Of a stretch of DNA of 64,000 nucleotides, positions 23,784 through 38,700 are shown piece after piece. The stretch spans positions 3,398,173-3,462,172 of the forward strand of contig WARS01000015.1 in assembly GCA_008933995.1 (NCBI GenBank), read 5' to 3'. Both the position numbers and the translations under genes were made by a program. Position 1 is the stretch's first letter; each line of letters opens with the position of its first letter. The notes beneath the pieces were generated by a model that had not been told where the DNA came from, did no database searches, and saw nothing but the letters and a program-made list of their open reading frames with translations. Source of the DNA: Datnioides undecimradiatus. Its lineage: Eukaryota; Chordata; Actinopteri; Lobotiformes; Datnioididae.

Positions 23784-26086
23784 GTTTCACTGTCCAGCTT
23801 CAGATTCAACATGCCTTCTCGTTGTTAGAGCTCAGACGGGGAAGACCGTGGAAAAAAGGCTGCAGCTGCTCAGCCGAGGTGCTGGGGGGCCCTGAGGGCT
23901 ATAAGCCCAGCAGCAAACCATATAGCACTGGCCTTCTCTAACATACAATCCTGTCAATCTGCATCGGCACACACGGGCAGAAGAACATCAGACTGACAGG
24001 AGCCTCTATCGCATGCCCTGGTGCCTGTTAGAGCACGTCGACTCTAATCACACATGGACATGTGCTTGTTGGCCCCGCCAGAAAACTCTGCTGACAGGCA
24101 AACAGACACTGATATGACACAGCATTGTAGTTTGTTAAATGTATAATTTACTTTACTTATGAACTTTTTTCTCCTGTTGTGTGTTATCCCATAATCAATT
24201 CCTCTTTTTCAATCATCTCCTGAGCATGTTCAAATGAGTATATTCAACTTTCCTCTTCATCAACTGCTAAAATTTGTCATCAGTTCATAGTCGAGGTCAT
24301 GTTCCTGCAGATTATCAATATGACTCTTCACAATGAATAAACGCTGTTGTGTGTTTGTTTTGCCACACATACAAATAAATAGTGCTGTTCTCTTATTGAC
24401 AAGCAAACACAAAGGCGAGCTGGAGAGCAGCTCTGGTTAGCTGTTTACTCAGGCAGAAGTCCTCGTTTGGCATTTAACAAGACAGGCTATTACCGCATAT
24501 TATCTAAAGCCACTGCAAGGTGTGAGTCACCCCAGCGAGGGAATCCTGGGTTGAAGAGGATGTTTGTGAGGAAAACAGAGTCATCACGGTGAAGCCACAG
24601 CAGCAACAGGGCTCACTGCAGCTGAGGACACACAAAGTGCTGCTTTAAATTCTTATTTTAATAATTAAAATCCCACATAAATGCATAAATAGTCTCATTA
24701 TGGTTGTTCAGTCTGGAATTATCATGACACATTGTGTGATAATAGGTCTCAACACATGATTAGGACTCAGAGTTTAGGACCAGGACAAGGAATCATGTCC
24801 TGACATGTTCATCCACAGGAGGAACGAGTGGATTTTTGTCAGTTCTGAAACTATGAAAGGAGCTCTGGTGGTTGGGTAGGTTGGGTGCTCCTCTCAGTCT
24901 GTCACCCTGTGTTATCCCTCCATCCTTTCACCACCCGATCTACCTGACAGCTCAGTCCTGCAGGCAGAGCTGGACTTATGGTCAAAAAGAAACTCCACAG
25001 TCCAGTTCACTGAAGCATTTATAACCCCTCCTGCTCATATTCTTATTTTCAGATAGTGGTTTTCCTGAACTTGCTCTCATTCATGCAACAGACTAGAGTT
25101 CAGATAGCAATTAAAGCTGGGAAATGCAATTATTTGCTCTTTTGGGGGTCAAAAACAACACAGTCGCCATCTTCTGGACAATATGTGACACAGCTATTTG
25201 TAACCTTTACTTACTTCACTTAAATAATTAGAATTGAGCTCATCATGAAAAGATTATGTGGTTTTTTAAAGATTTTTTTTTTTGCCAAATATCTACATTT
25301 GTCTCTAACAAAAGGTGTTAAAGGAAAGCATTAGTGTTTTATATTTTGATAAAGGGAAGAGTAATAACTGTTAGGATTTCAAATGCAAAGTTAAAAGGAT
25401 TTTGTTTATCCTCACTGTAGATGTTATCCCAGGAAGTTGACCTGATTTGGACAAAAAGCTTTGATTTCTGAAGGTTTTTTGCTGAGTATTTGCAGAAACA
25501 GGTGCTCTGCATGTGGGGCTGAGGGGCATATTCGCTTTAAAATGCATTATCTGCTTATTGAGTTCCAGAAGGCTTAGATGGTTTGACCAGGAAAATCATA
25601 TTTTTTATAAAAGCATGTTCATCTTCCTGTCTTTCCATATTTGACCACAAGATGGCGTTAAGATAAAATGAATTTTCAAGAACATAGCGCGAGCGTGTGC
25701 CATCAGGGATATTTTATGTATTTGCGTTGAACGTCTCGATGAAATGTGGTATTTTAACATTAGAACAGAGAGATCCTATCAGTATGTCTCATTCAGAGAA
25801 ACTTCAACTTGAATTACTGCACTTTATTTAAATCTTAATGACAGCTATTCTTTGTGCATGCAGCCATATTTAGTGGTCTACTAAAGCTAAAACTGGTATA
25901 TTGAAGCTAAAAAGCTGCCTTTACCTTGAGAGTAAGTCTGTTAATGTTTGGACCACGCAAAGGATGCACTGCGTGTGTCTTTAAGAGGCGTGTGTCAGGG
26001 GAGGTGGAGTCGTGATCCACATCGCAGTGTGCAGGCAGCACTTAGCTGATGGGAGGAGTGCCGCTTGCAGACAGGAGACAGGATCC
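21913..26086. other. Divergent intergenic region between slc6a4b and sgsm1
   Basis: This 4.2-kb stretch separates two genes transcribed away from each other, so it should hold both promoters and 5' UTRs. No coding exon is supported. Near 23711-23783 it holds a GATA/GACA tetranucleotide array. I see no clear TATA box for either gene. Confidence 0.5.
23711..23783. repeat. GATA/GACA tetranucleotide microsatellite
   Basis: A compound array of ATAG units, then about eight ACAG units, then ATAG units again, 73 bp in total. The symmetric arrangement GATA-GACA-GATA is visible directly. Confidence 0.95.
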
Positions 26087-26730
26087 ATGGCAACAATCAT
26101 GGCAGGTGGGAGCAAAAAGAAAAACACGACGATCACTCTTTTTGAATTATAACTGTGTTCTTAAGAGGATACACAACAAGTTAAGTTGTAACAGACTGTG
26201 AAAATGTCCCGTGTGGAACTGTTTGTGCTGTGTTTCAGAGGCAGAGACCCGTCAGAGGCTGCTGCGCACCGTCAAGAAGGAGGTGGGTGTTTTCAGCTCA
26301 GCAGTTATCGAGTCGGAAAAACAAACACGTTGCTTTGTATGAAGCTGTGTAGTTTGCTCCCAGCAAAGCCTGGCTGGCACTACTGTGTCTACAGGTACTG
26401 TCTAATTCTCCTAATGACACCTGGCATGGATGGCTTGGATGCTCATCTGAAGCGCACCCTCTTTGAAAAGATTAGAAAACAAGGCTATACCAAACATTAC
26501 AATACTATTAATAGTCCTCAGAGTATAGTTTATTGTTTTTTTTTCCTTTAAAATTTTGATTTCTTATTCCGTGCCCCTTGTATGAGTGTTCGTGCTGCAG
26601 CTCAGTCATTATTCGGGTGGAGGAGCAGCGTGAAGGAAACAGATTGTCTGGAGTCAGTGTTTGTGGTGTTTATGGCAGAGCAAACCATGAGCCTTCTGCC
26701 AAGCCATTTGGTGGCTTTAGTAAGACAAAA

Positions 26731-26770
<40 letters not shown>

Positions 26771-29700
26771 TGTGTGTGTGTGAGTGAGTGCGCGAGCGCG
26801 TGTGTGTGCATTGCGTGTATGTGAGATTCATGTAATGAGTTATATGGTGTTGAGTGGAAACAAATATGGAAGCAGCTCCGGCGGTTTGTTCAGCTGCTTT
26901 TTACGCAACACCTCATGTCACTCTTCATCATCTGAGGTTACTGCAGCAACGCTGAGGACCAGAGTTCAGGAGTGATCACATAAAACGTCTCTAACATTTA
27001 GTTTGTCTGACATTCAAACCTTGAACACGGTCTCCATAGAAGTCCCAGTGGTTGGAAAAAGGATATGTTAATGAATGAGTGATTGTTTGGTTATCGACTT
27101 TTGGGAAATGCCACACAGAGACTGTCATCATTTCACATGTGAAACAAGTGTCAAGTCATTTGTCCGCCTCTATGTTTTATGGGTTTTTGTTTGTTTAAAG
27201 CAGAGTCACACCAGATAAATAACTCTATTCTGTACCTGCTGATTATGGCCCATATTACCACATTTTAGGGACCTGCTGTGCTTCAGTTCTGTTTCAGTGC
27301 AGCACTCAGTATTCATCTGTTGTGAAGAGTTCAGGTTTTTATTCTTGGTAAACTACTGTATTTAGACCACATGATTGGGCTGCAGCAGTTATTCATAAAC
27401 TCATTTGTAAGTGAGCGTGTAAAGTCCTCAAGACGTTCTTACAGCTACGTAGCTTCAGAATAGCAATTTGCTACGACAGATTGCACCATTTAAACATAAA
27501 AAAAGTGTTCTCACTGAGAGCTTGATCGACTTGATCGGTTGTAAGGAAACATCTATAGCCCTGTCCAATCCAAAGATATTGATTAGCCAAATCATTGTAG
27601 CTTCAGTAGCTGCAAAATTAGTTTTTAGAGAAATACACAAAATGCAGTTTTATGGAAATTTACATGACAATTTAATAGCATTTTGATTATGTGTCAGGAT
27701 AGATATGTTGATTATAGCTACTTGTTTTACTCGTATATCTTAAGTGGCTAACAGAAGAGCTTTGCAATCTACCAGTTATTTCACACTGGAATAAGTTGAA
27801 GCAGGCAAGGCAGTTTAGTGAGAAATCAAGCTTGGGTAAATAAAGCTACTGAGACAAAAGTACCCTTAAGAAGTACATATACTTTTTCATTCATTCATGC
27901 ATATTCATTTACATGATTGATGGGAACGTGCTGGGGTGCAGCTATGGTTTTGTATGTACTCGAATAACATCAGTCATAACAAGAGCAGCCTTCCACGTGA
28001 GGGTTTTACACCAAGCAGAGACATGCAGAAGGTTTTTCCACAATGACGCTGTCAGTGTATGAGTGCTGAGTCGCTCCTGTTGCACATACACAAAAGTCAA
28101 GAGTTTGGCTGCATGATGAATGCGTGGCCCAGGTTTGATGTCACAGTGGTCACGATGAAAGATAAAGGGGGAGAGAAGCATACATAAAATATCATTACTT
28201 TCCTTTTTTGGGCCAAAATTGTTAAATACGCAAAGAACTGCAATAGTTCATTATTCCCCATCACTGCTGGATAACTTATACTGTCAGTAAGCTAACATTA
28301 GCTTGAGGCTAACTGTTCCACCTGTCAGTTACAGCGTGTAAATACTAAGTGGTAGCCTCTGTTTAAGAACTAGTTTGTGTGGTGAAACCTGTTTTGATTC
28401 AGGATGCATATTTAGTATTTTCACTTTGTATAAACTGTTATCGTGACTAGGTTAAGTTGGAACTCAGGAACAGCTGGCACAGCTGGCAGGAAACTAAAAT
28501 CCCTCACAGAAACCCAGAATCATAATGACTGGATCGTAATCAAATATTCACAGCAGCACGGTTAGATATTTATAGTTGAACCAATTTCTTTTCAAACAAA
28601 TATCCACTGTGGTGGAGACAGATGATGGTTCATTCATTTTTTTTAAATGAAAGCTGAATATCAGCTTGACACATGAGCAGGCTGATGTTTGTGTCACTCC
28701 ACTGCGTCTCTGTCGCCATCCAGCCGTGTGTTCTTTGTGGTCGCTCCCATTGAGGTTTTTGTTTCCTTCTGTTTGCTCAGGGAAGGTTTTCTCAAAATCA
28801 TAAAGCCCTCACTAAACGTTTACAAACACATTCAACCTAAGCACTTCTACTCATGTTGGTTCTGGTCACCAGAAAGACTCAACTGGAGCTGAGGAGCATT
28901 AACAGCAGTTTTAATGGATCAGAGTGGGTATAATCAAAGGCTTTTCCTGTCCAGATTTAGCCCCGTTCAGACCACTTGTTTGACCTCCTGTTAACAATCT
29001 CAGATTGCCACATAAATTACATGACTTTAATTCTGCCAAACAAAGATAAAAATCACACCCAGGATCTTGTGAAAAGAAGACTGTGGGGACTCCCTTCTGA
29101 TTTGTTTTCCTCTGAGTCCTGTTTGCAGTCTTATCAGTGCAGCCCAGACCCTTCCCATGATTAAACCGGCCTTCTGCGTGTTGATACGACTTCCCACATA
29201 TTGGCTCTTTCACTGTGTATGGAGTCTATGGATGGGCCAACAATAAAGTACAACAGCTCACTTTATTTACACATAGCACTTCATGAAAATCAGCCTTCAT
29301 CTAGATGAGTTAAACAAAGGATTTTTGTTTATTTGTTGATGTTTATCAGAAATATCTATTCCCTTTGAATGACAGATAGCTGTTGTTTATACCATTTTCC
29401 CATTAGTTTGGGCTTATTATTCTGTGTGTGTGTGTTATACCATATGGCGTCTCTATGCTGCGTGTTCTCACGCTCTCTCTGTCCAGCTGGTTTTGTGCCA
29501 CCAGTCTGCTCAGATATACCTGGATGTGGGCCATTATCCAGAGGGCGCAGGACGTCTGTGGCAGCAGAATTACCTTCTGGCACGAAATTGGTTTGAATGA
29601 GATCTCTTATTTGCCTTAGCTTTGATACAGCACCCCTCTCAGTCTGTGTCTCTGTCTCCCTATCTTGCTCTCATCGTGCCTCTGAAGTGTGCTCCTCCCT

Positions 29701-32700
29701 CTGCCTTTTTGTATGTCTCACGTGCACACACTCACACAAACACACACCTGTGTTTGCGAATGGAGAGCAAGAGAGAGAAGGGGGGATGATTATTAAACAG
29801 GTCTCAGAGATCTGCGCCATTTACTTTTTTTTTGTAAGGCTGAACGCTTACTTTGGATCAGGTTTCAGGCAGCCGAGTGTAAGATAATCCACTGTCTTGT
29901 TCTGTGTTTTCTGCTTAATAGAGATTTTCTGATGCCTGTGGCATGTTGATAGAAAGCATTAATACCTGGGTTGATTCATACAGCAGGAACAAGCTGCAGG
30001 GAAACATCAAATATAACTGTTGTCATAGATACTGATAGAGATTATTAAACACAGACTATCAGACCGTTTTTGACCTTTTCTAGGTGAATGTAATCCTAAT
30101 CAGGTTCTGATATGGATAAGATAGGATTACTCAGATGAAGAAGAAGTGTGATACACACCGCAGCTGTTCTCAGTTTGTTATCAAGCTCAACTACAAGGGG
30201 CTAAACTGAACTACGCAAACCATGGGTCCACCTCGACCAGTGAATATGTGTCGCATAAAATTATTTCAGATCAAGACTAAAAGTTTGCAATCGATCGATC
30301 GCAGATCCGAAACAGCTGTGCTAAGGAAGATCATGTGATTTGATCAAACGCTCCAGAACAGCTACTGATTATGCCCTGTGTTGAGAGCGCCTTGTCCACT
30401 ATTTCAAGCTGTGTTATGGTTGCACTGATTTTGTGGTGGAGTCACGTTTGCAGCCTTTAATAGTTGATCATTCTGCTTATTCATGGTTGAACTGTGATTT
30501 AGATAATAAGGACTTAATTCAAATCTCTAACATGTAACTTTAAACCAGAAGCATAGCTCCATATGCATGGATTAACATGCATAAGCAATGATTAGTTTTC
30601 TTTTTTCCCCTATTGTCTGCTCTCTCCTCATTCATCAGTGGCCACAGAGATGATGAATAATGAAGGGTTGGATGTTAATGGATGGGGCTTTCTCTCTGGC
30701 TCTTATTTCTTGGCTCTGCTGTTGCGCGAGTTAATTGGAATACTTTGAAGATCTTTTATCACTCTGGCCGATGCCTTCAAGCTACAGTGGTTAGTTGGAG
30801 CTGTTTCATCAGGCTTTGCCGCTACGAGATATTTAATGACTGCTGTCACATCACGCACACTGCTTTATCTGTAAATTCTGCTAAAAATGTGTTTTCAGGT
30901 GGTATTTAATAAGATTTTGCTAGTCTAAATGGTGTATTTGGTGTTGATTTGTGCTTTATTGATACCAAATCAACACGCTGGAACTGTAGGCAGCTGAATG
31001 TCGTGTGAAATGACGTACATTTAGATATTATTAGTTACTGTAGTTGGGGAGCTGCAGTCATTTTTATTTATTTCGAAAATGAATGAATGTTGTTGATGCA
31101 TCCTCTTACGCGGAAGTGATCCACAGTGCGACACGTGCTGTCTCCATAGAAACCTGCAGGTTGTCTGTGCTTAGACGCTTCACCACATTAAATTCCACAG
31201 AGGCCTGATCTGTAGCCCAGATGAGAGAGATGAGAAAACACAAGAAGGACTCTGCGTCGTCCTCAAGTCAGCTAATCAATCAGCTTTCTGTATGTCAGGT
31301 GCACTCAGAAAGAAAAGTGGTGCAGGCCCCCTATGTTATGTGTGCGTATGAGTGCGCGCGCGTGTGTGTGCGTGTGCAGGCTTTTATACAAGTGTGATCG
31401 TGAGCAGAGTGGGTGTGCTTCACATCAGACTGGCACTGTCTGTGTTGTGTTGGCAGCATTAATCATTTCTGTTGATGCTGAGGATAACAATGCTACTGAT
31501 GCGAACAGACCAAATTTGCATAATGACTACTGTCTAATTAGTCAATGTTTCTTTACAGAAATGTTTTCAGGGGAATTGAGTTCTGGGCACATTTGTTTTG
31601 CAAACCTTTTTAGTTTTTTCACAAGTGAGAGATTAGCCAGTTTTACATGCATTAACTCGCTGTTAATGGGTGCAATCAACGCTCAGCGTGCAGAAATTCT
31701 CTGCACTATCACAGTAAGTCGTTTTGTGTCTCACAGTTAAATCTGAAATTATGGTCTGTGTCACTGTTCTCCATTCATTCAGGTGTTTGGGAAAGAAATG
31801 AACTTCATAAAGACTGATGGATGTGTATCCGAATACATGCAAAAACAGCCACATATAGTTGTTTTAGCTGTAAATGGCTGCTTAATTAAATTTTCAAATG
31901 CACTACATGATCATAAAGGATATTACGGTATAACGTTGATCAGTTCCACTGATTTTTAGGTACTTAGCTTTTTGACTATTTCTGTTTTTTACTTCTGCGT
32001 CTCTACATTTCTTAGATTTCTACTGCTATTAAACTACCCAAGCGTGCACATACATAGATACATATTAATATATACATAATATGAGGGCGAGAGAGAGTAA
32101 AGGATAAGTATGATTAGCTCCATGTTGTCCCGCTACAACATTTCAGTGCAGTAAAGCAATTCTTCAGTAACAATTATATAATTATAACATGTAAGTCCAA
32201 CAGGCACTATTTTTCTTGCATGTGACTATTAAGTAAGATTATCAATGCTCACTATCTCTAAAAAGAAGCATTTTCACATTTAATCATGACTTTTATACTC
32301 ACATAGAATGTTGCAATACATTTTCCACAAAAGTAAAGGTATTATAAAGGTTTTTTTTTAAAGGTATTATAATCCATCCACACTCAATATTAATAAATTA
32401 TAGGTCCATAATATTGAGCTGCAGTGGAAAATCTTAGCTGAAGACAGAACTTCATCCCCCTGAAACTTTTATGATCAAGCTGTTAATATCACATAACCAT
32501 GAAAACTGATATTGCTAGACAGCTGGCTGCTTCGTGACCATGGAGCCGCATCATGGAGAAAAGACTTCCACACACAGCTCCAAAGGACTGAATCAATGTG
32601 TGGACTGGGAAAAAAAAAAAGAAAAAGCAGAGGGGACCTCAACCACTGGAACGAATGGCCATGTGTGCGTGTGTACTCATGTCTGTGTTTGTGTGAAAGG

Positions 32701-35700
32701 CGAATGGGCAGTGTAATATGGACAGACTCATTTTAACAGGAAATTACAGCTCTCTGTCAGTCTGTGTCCGGAGGCTGATATTCCCCGTGCAGATTGCAGA
32801 GCGGTGCCCACACAGGGAGGCGTCTCCATAGCCACCGGGGGGAATTGATTTATCAGTCGTCTCAACTATTGGTTTGTAGCTGTTGTCAAGTCAGCGGGGA
32901 TGAGGGCATATCGGCGTGACGACGAAACCTAACTATGAGCATTACCCTGTGAGCATGTCTTTATTTTTTTTTTTTAAAGGACAAGTTGGGTTTTCATGAA
33001 TACGATGTCAAGAGCCTGTGACGCAAAGAATCAATTGCTCCCACTGAGGATTATAAACGGTTCAGAAAACGGGGTGATGTATGAATGCACACCCCCACTC
33101 CTTTTATTCTCCCCCACCCCCAAATGTACCACTTGCAATTCCCACTAGAGGTTCTTGGGTTGACAGCTGGTGACTCATCCACCAACTTAACATGCACTCT
33201 TCCCACTCAGTGCATTAGTTTCCCCCTCTTAACTTTTCAAACCCCAGATCCCCCTTGATTTCTGTGCTCTCCTCCCCACTTGTATTATTTTTATAAATTG
33301 TCATAATTACTACTTAATATTTTTATCACCCATCAAACTCTTGCCAACGAGCCATCCCTGACAGACTGTGTTGTGGCAAGGTAATGAATGAGTCATCCAG
33401 CTTCTCCCATGTCATTGACAGGTGAAGCAGATTATGGAGGAGGCCGTCACCAGGAAATTTGTTCATGAAGACAGCAGCCATATTGTGTCCTTTTGTGGTG
33501 AGTAACCAAACAAACACATGCATCACATCGCTTGTGTGCTCAACTTCTACCTCCTTCAAAAAAGAACAATTCTGCAATGCTAAAAGGACCTGATGTCGCC
33601 TATTTTTGATTGTTTTATTTTATTAAAGTTACTTTGAATGTTTGCACATTTTATCTTTAGTCACTTGTGTCACCTTTCTGTTGTAGTCTTGAATCTCTTA
33701 TGTTACAATGTGTTGCTACTTGTGTTTTATTTCAAGGTGAGCAGCAGATGGATGGTGTTAATCACAGGATATTTCAGCAGGAACATCAGAAAAACTAAAC
33801 AAAACAGGTTAAAACTCATAATCAGAATTGCTAACAGGTGGAATTAGTCATAGCTGCAAGAGGTACAAGATGTTCAAACCATATTAGGTCATAACAGTCT
33901 ACTTTCAATATTGTATATGGTTAGGTTACATGGCAATGCAAGTTTACAATAGGGAATGAAGTTGAGATTTCAGCTGCCACATTAAAAATAGGCAATGACA
34001 AAGATCCACATCATCAACATAACTTTTGCACAAGTGTATAATTGGTGTTGATAGAAAATTAATAACATGTAACGTTCATTATTGCACCAAATGTTATTGT
34101 TCATGCTTCCAAATGGCACCAGTAGAGTGATTACTGTGAGAAACACACTGCCCACGTGCAGGCGCTCACACTAGTCAGATGTCTGGCTCAGTTCTGAGCT
34201 GTAAGCAGCAACAAGATATATTTGGGGACTTCAGTGTGAATAAAATGACTCTCAGCTCGCAGAAAATGTGATATTTTTACTAGTTATTGGCCATGTGTGC
34301 AACGACTGTTCTTAACTCATATGACGAGACTCTCACACAGCCGTTAGAATGAAGGAAAGAGGATTTATGGTATAAACAAATGAGCGGTGATGAAACTTTC
34401 CCTCCACACAGACTTTTATTACCACGCAGAAAAACAGTGCCAATAAATGAGTCGCCTTAATTGCTCCGCCTGGTAAACATGCGCAAGGAGATAATGAAAA
34501 TACAGAGAAACTGTTAGGTCTTTATTGGCCCGAAAGCTCTATATTATGTGAAAATGTGATTGCAGAATTCACATCACACAGAGTTTGTGTGGCAACAGAG
34601 GATATTTTTATATTTAATACCAAATAGTGAGAAAGCAAAGTTAAAATCTGCGTTAGTATAAGTCACAGTTTCACCATCTGTTGTCCAACAATTCAGCAGC
34701 ATACACAGGTGATAATCAACTCACACTTTGTGAAAATAAGAATAACTAGAGAGAGTGAAACTACATGGTGTGAAAAGGCAGAAGACGTTCAAAGCGAGTG
34801 ACACACTTTTTAAGTCTGCGTGCTTCTCAGGGCCTTAGTGGTAACATGACTACCTCGTTTTGTCCATGTTTTAGCTAGTTTCATTATCTCATGGTGTGAA
34901 AGGAATTTGCAGCACAGCTTGAAAATGTATTAACATAAGCAAATGAACCCTCCCACCCAGTAATCAGCTTACCCTGAAGCCTCTTTTTGTAGATTCATTT
35001 TTCTTCTCTTGGACATTTATGAAAATTATTAGTCACAGTGATGAAAAGCCTCATATTTAAGCCTTTTTACATGAGTCAGAGTTGTGGGAATAGTATGTGC
35101 TTTATTAAAGCTTTTATGTCTGCATATCAACAGCTTTCCTGGCCTGCGGTGTGGATATTATCTGTTCGGTCATGTAATTGCCTGTTTTAGTAGCTGCGGG
35201 TCAGTCTGAAAGTGTGTCTTTGTTCTACTATTGCCATACCTCCCGGTGGTCACGTAGCAGCTCGGGATGACCCTCTCATCTCTCCGTTTGGTTGTCAGCC
35301 AGCTTCCTCTGCCTCCTAACTCCTTCTGTGATCCTTACAGTGGCTCTTGTTACTACACGTCCTCTCTCAGCTGCGGTCTGTTTAGAGATGTGAGTGAGTG
35401 GAGGATGGGGGAGAGGAGCTCGGCCAGCTCACCGGGGAGCAATTAGCTTCCACCATCATGGCTACTTTGATGATCTGCCCAGGCAGAGTCTGAAATGTAG
35501 ACACTGTGGAAGGGATGTGTGACCACTATTGACTGGAGTTAGAGCACAGTGAAGAGTAGCACAAGAAAAACAATAACAACCACAGTTTTAGTGATAGATT
35601 ACATGCTTTGTTAATTAATCCTTAGTTCACCCACTTCCCAATTGTGTTTTCTTTCTTTTCCTTTTTGATCCTGTGTGCTAAAGTCCCAAATCCCATATAT

Positions 35701-38700
35701 ATAATTCATAAGACTAATGCTGACAAATGCTGCATTTTACAAGCAAGATAGTGCTGTTACTTGCACAATATGACCAATTTAATCCCATTAAATGCTTTCT
35801 TTGTATTTAACTTTTTGTGTATTCCTATTACCTGAAAGCATACTATGGTTGTGATGTCATACACAGTAGTCATTTTCCAGCTTAACTGAAACTCTGCCAT
35901 TCTGCTTTTAAAAATAATATTTTAAAGTATATTTTAACAGTTTTATTCAACCAAGAGGAAATAATATGTTGTCCTGCTAACAACGTGCTAAAAATGAACA
36001 AAAATAAGTACCTAGAGCCTCAAGTGATGTCTGAACTACTGTAAAAACTCACCAGAGACATTCAGTATACAATGAAATGAAACTGCAAATGCTCACATAT
36101 TAGAAGTCATCACTAAAAACACAAAAGATAGCACACTTATTGACTGATTGTGGCAGCGCTGTCCACATTAAGACCTTTTGTTGATGCCTTCGGCCACTCT
36201 GAGTGAAGTGTTGGTCAGCTGTGTGTCGCTGTCCCAGAGTCTCTTAATGCACTCAGTTGCCACAGATACAGGATGATTAGAGGCAATTTACAGTGTTGCC
36301 TGGTTTTTTACCAGGAGGAACCGCACAAAGGGCTGATCCTACTGACATGAAGCTCATCTCTCTTCCTGGATGGTGGGAGCATTTCCTGTTCCATCTCCCT
36401 ACCTCGCATCGCTTTCCCGACACTTTTATTTATGTGTGCTCTACGGTGGTAAACAAATTTCTCAAGTGTGGGGTAGTCAAAGTATTGTTTGTAGCAGTGC
36501 CGCTGATGCCGCAGCTCATTTCTGAGAAGTTTTTGTTATAGCTTTTGTGGCACACTGGGGATTTTCTCTGTAGCCTGGTGGATAGACAGGTGCTCTCAAA
36601 AAGCGTAACGGTTTGGGAGATGCTCTCTTTGCACTTAAGCCCTCTGAGAATAGTTAGCAGAAATGATGAGAGAATGACGAGGATGAACTATATTTGGAGA
36701 CCTTTTAATGCTACGCTTTGTTCTGACATTTAGCTTCTTGCTCTTATAATGATGTGGAGTGGGGGTGGGGAGTGGTAGATCCGACAGATAAGGAGCAAAA
36801 TGCAGGAAGAAAGGAAGGGGAGACAGACACAGAGAAGACGTATGAGGACGTATTTTAATTTAAAATAAAAAAGTGAAAGTCTAATGCTGTGAAGACACTT
36901 TTATTGCCTAGGTTGAAGTGAAACCCTGTTAACAGGGACGGTAGCAAGGGCAGTGACAGAGAAACTGACAGATTTGCCAAGCGACAGGGTGCACACAGGA
37001 GAGAAGCTCTGTTTGAACGAGTGAGGATGATGGAGAGAGGGAGATCGCGATGCTGACGAGTCGCTGCCGCCCCTCCCTGCACTTGTCTCTCCCAGAGCTC
37101 GATCGCTCCATCAACAGGGGTTGCCATGGCAACTCCAGCCTTCCCCCTGACCCCATGTGAACACAGCCACAGGATTAGTCCTGAAAGAGAACTCAAATGT
37201 CAACACAGCTCCAGGCACTGCCACGTAGACCTAAGAGAGAAGAGGGGTGTCTGTTTTTCTGCACAGCTGAGTGATTGTACAAGTGTGTCATCATGTCAGC
37301 GACTGGTGTGTCCACTTCAACTCATTGTAGCTCATGCAGAGATGATTGTCTGAAGGCATGAACTGATTAAAATGTGTTGTTTTTTTTAATCCACCCTGCA
37401 GTCTCCAAACCAACTAAACAGTGAAAACACTCAAAATGTAGCAGAATGTTTTGATTATATCTGCAATTATATCTTTAATAGACTGCAACGCTGAGTATTA
37501 CTCATTCAGTGATTCAGTCACATTTGCAAGATAGGTAAGGTGAGTGTATATGGCACCACATGCTTCATTTCATACACAGATGTACACATAAATGAACTTC
37601 ATGAATCATAAAACACATAGATACAGCAGGTTGATTTGAAGATGGCGAAACTCACTTGACTTCTGACATGTTGTAAACAAATGGTGCTGACCCTGAGTGG
37701 ATTATCCCAGTGAAATGAAGTACATTGAAATGTATATACAACAAATATTCTGTGCCACAAACTGCCCTACATATTAAAGTTGTACTTATTCATGAAGTGA
37801 AGAAGCTAATGATCCTGTGCAGTGTGAAAGCTCTTTGAAACCCTTTAGCATCCTCTAACTAATTGTTTTAATTCTGTGTCTTGTATATTTGTAATTTAAA
37901 GAGCCTGATGTTTCTCTCTGTAATTGGTGGAGACCAAAAGAGAGCTAAAAGGAAACTTAATGTCGGACTTAATACTGTAGCTTCTCAGCTTATCATAAAC
38001 ACAGCTCTTGTTAATACTAATGTTGCCTGGCTTCTGCTGGATGTTATATTAATAGGCAGCTATTTGATAAAGCCACAACAAATTTATATGCCAGTGTTGT
38101 GTTTATGGCTCGTTCTGCAGCCCCCAAATGGAAAAAGAAAATAAATTATTTATAATTCAGAATGACCCACAGTAAAACTAAACCAATATTATCTTTTTCT
38201 GTTGAGAAAAGCATTTCACGGCGCAAAAACTGTCGCAGCCAAAATGGACACGAAAAGTTGGTTTTTTTGGGGGTTTGTTTTCAAGTTAGCAGCAAAGTCT
38301 GAAAATGGAAAGTTCACTCTATTTAACCATTTTTGTCCAACCCCTCAATCCTGAGCAAAACATCTCAACAGTTTTTGTGGCATTTTCATCAGGCTAAGGT
38401 CCATTTTGCGTACATAATTCAAAAATAATAACCCATCATTTTTGTGCCACAAAAAGGTTTTTGTGTGACAAAATGCAGCTGCTGCTTTCTCATTATATTT
38501 TTGCTATTCATCATCATTTGTTATTGTGATGGCTTTTTCTTGCTCTTAATTGTTCTCAGCATTAGTAAAGAGCGCCTTGGAGTATATTTTCATTTTTCCA
38601 GCCATGTATTTGTGTCTACACAGCTGCAGTGGAGGCTTGTGTTCTGCATGGGCTGAAACGGCGGGCAGCAGGCTTTCTGCGCAGCAACAAGATAGCGGCA

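Larger units (their letters stand above)
26283..33421 (+). other. sgsm1 intron 2 (7.1 kb)
   Basis: No coding exon seen on either strand. It holds two purine-pyrimidine alternating tracts (26733-26815 and about 31333-31378). Short open frames inside it are spurious. Confidence 0.7.

Noticed and set aside
36855-37196. 113-residue minus-strand ORF in sgsm1 intron 3
   Set aside because: No family resemblance, no partner exons, and overlapping frames of similar length on both strands.
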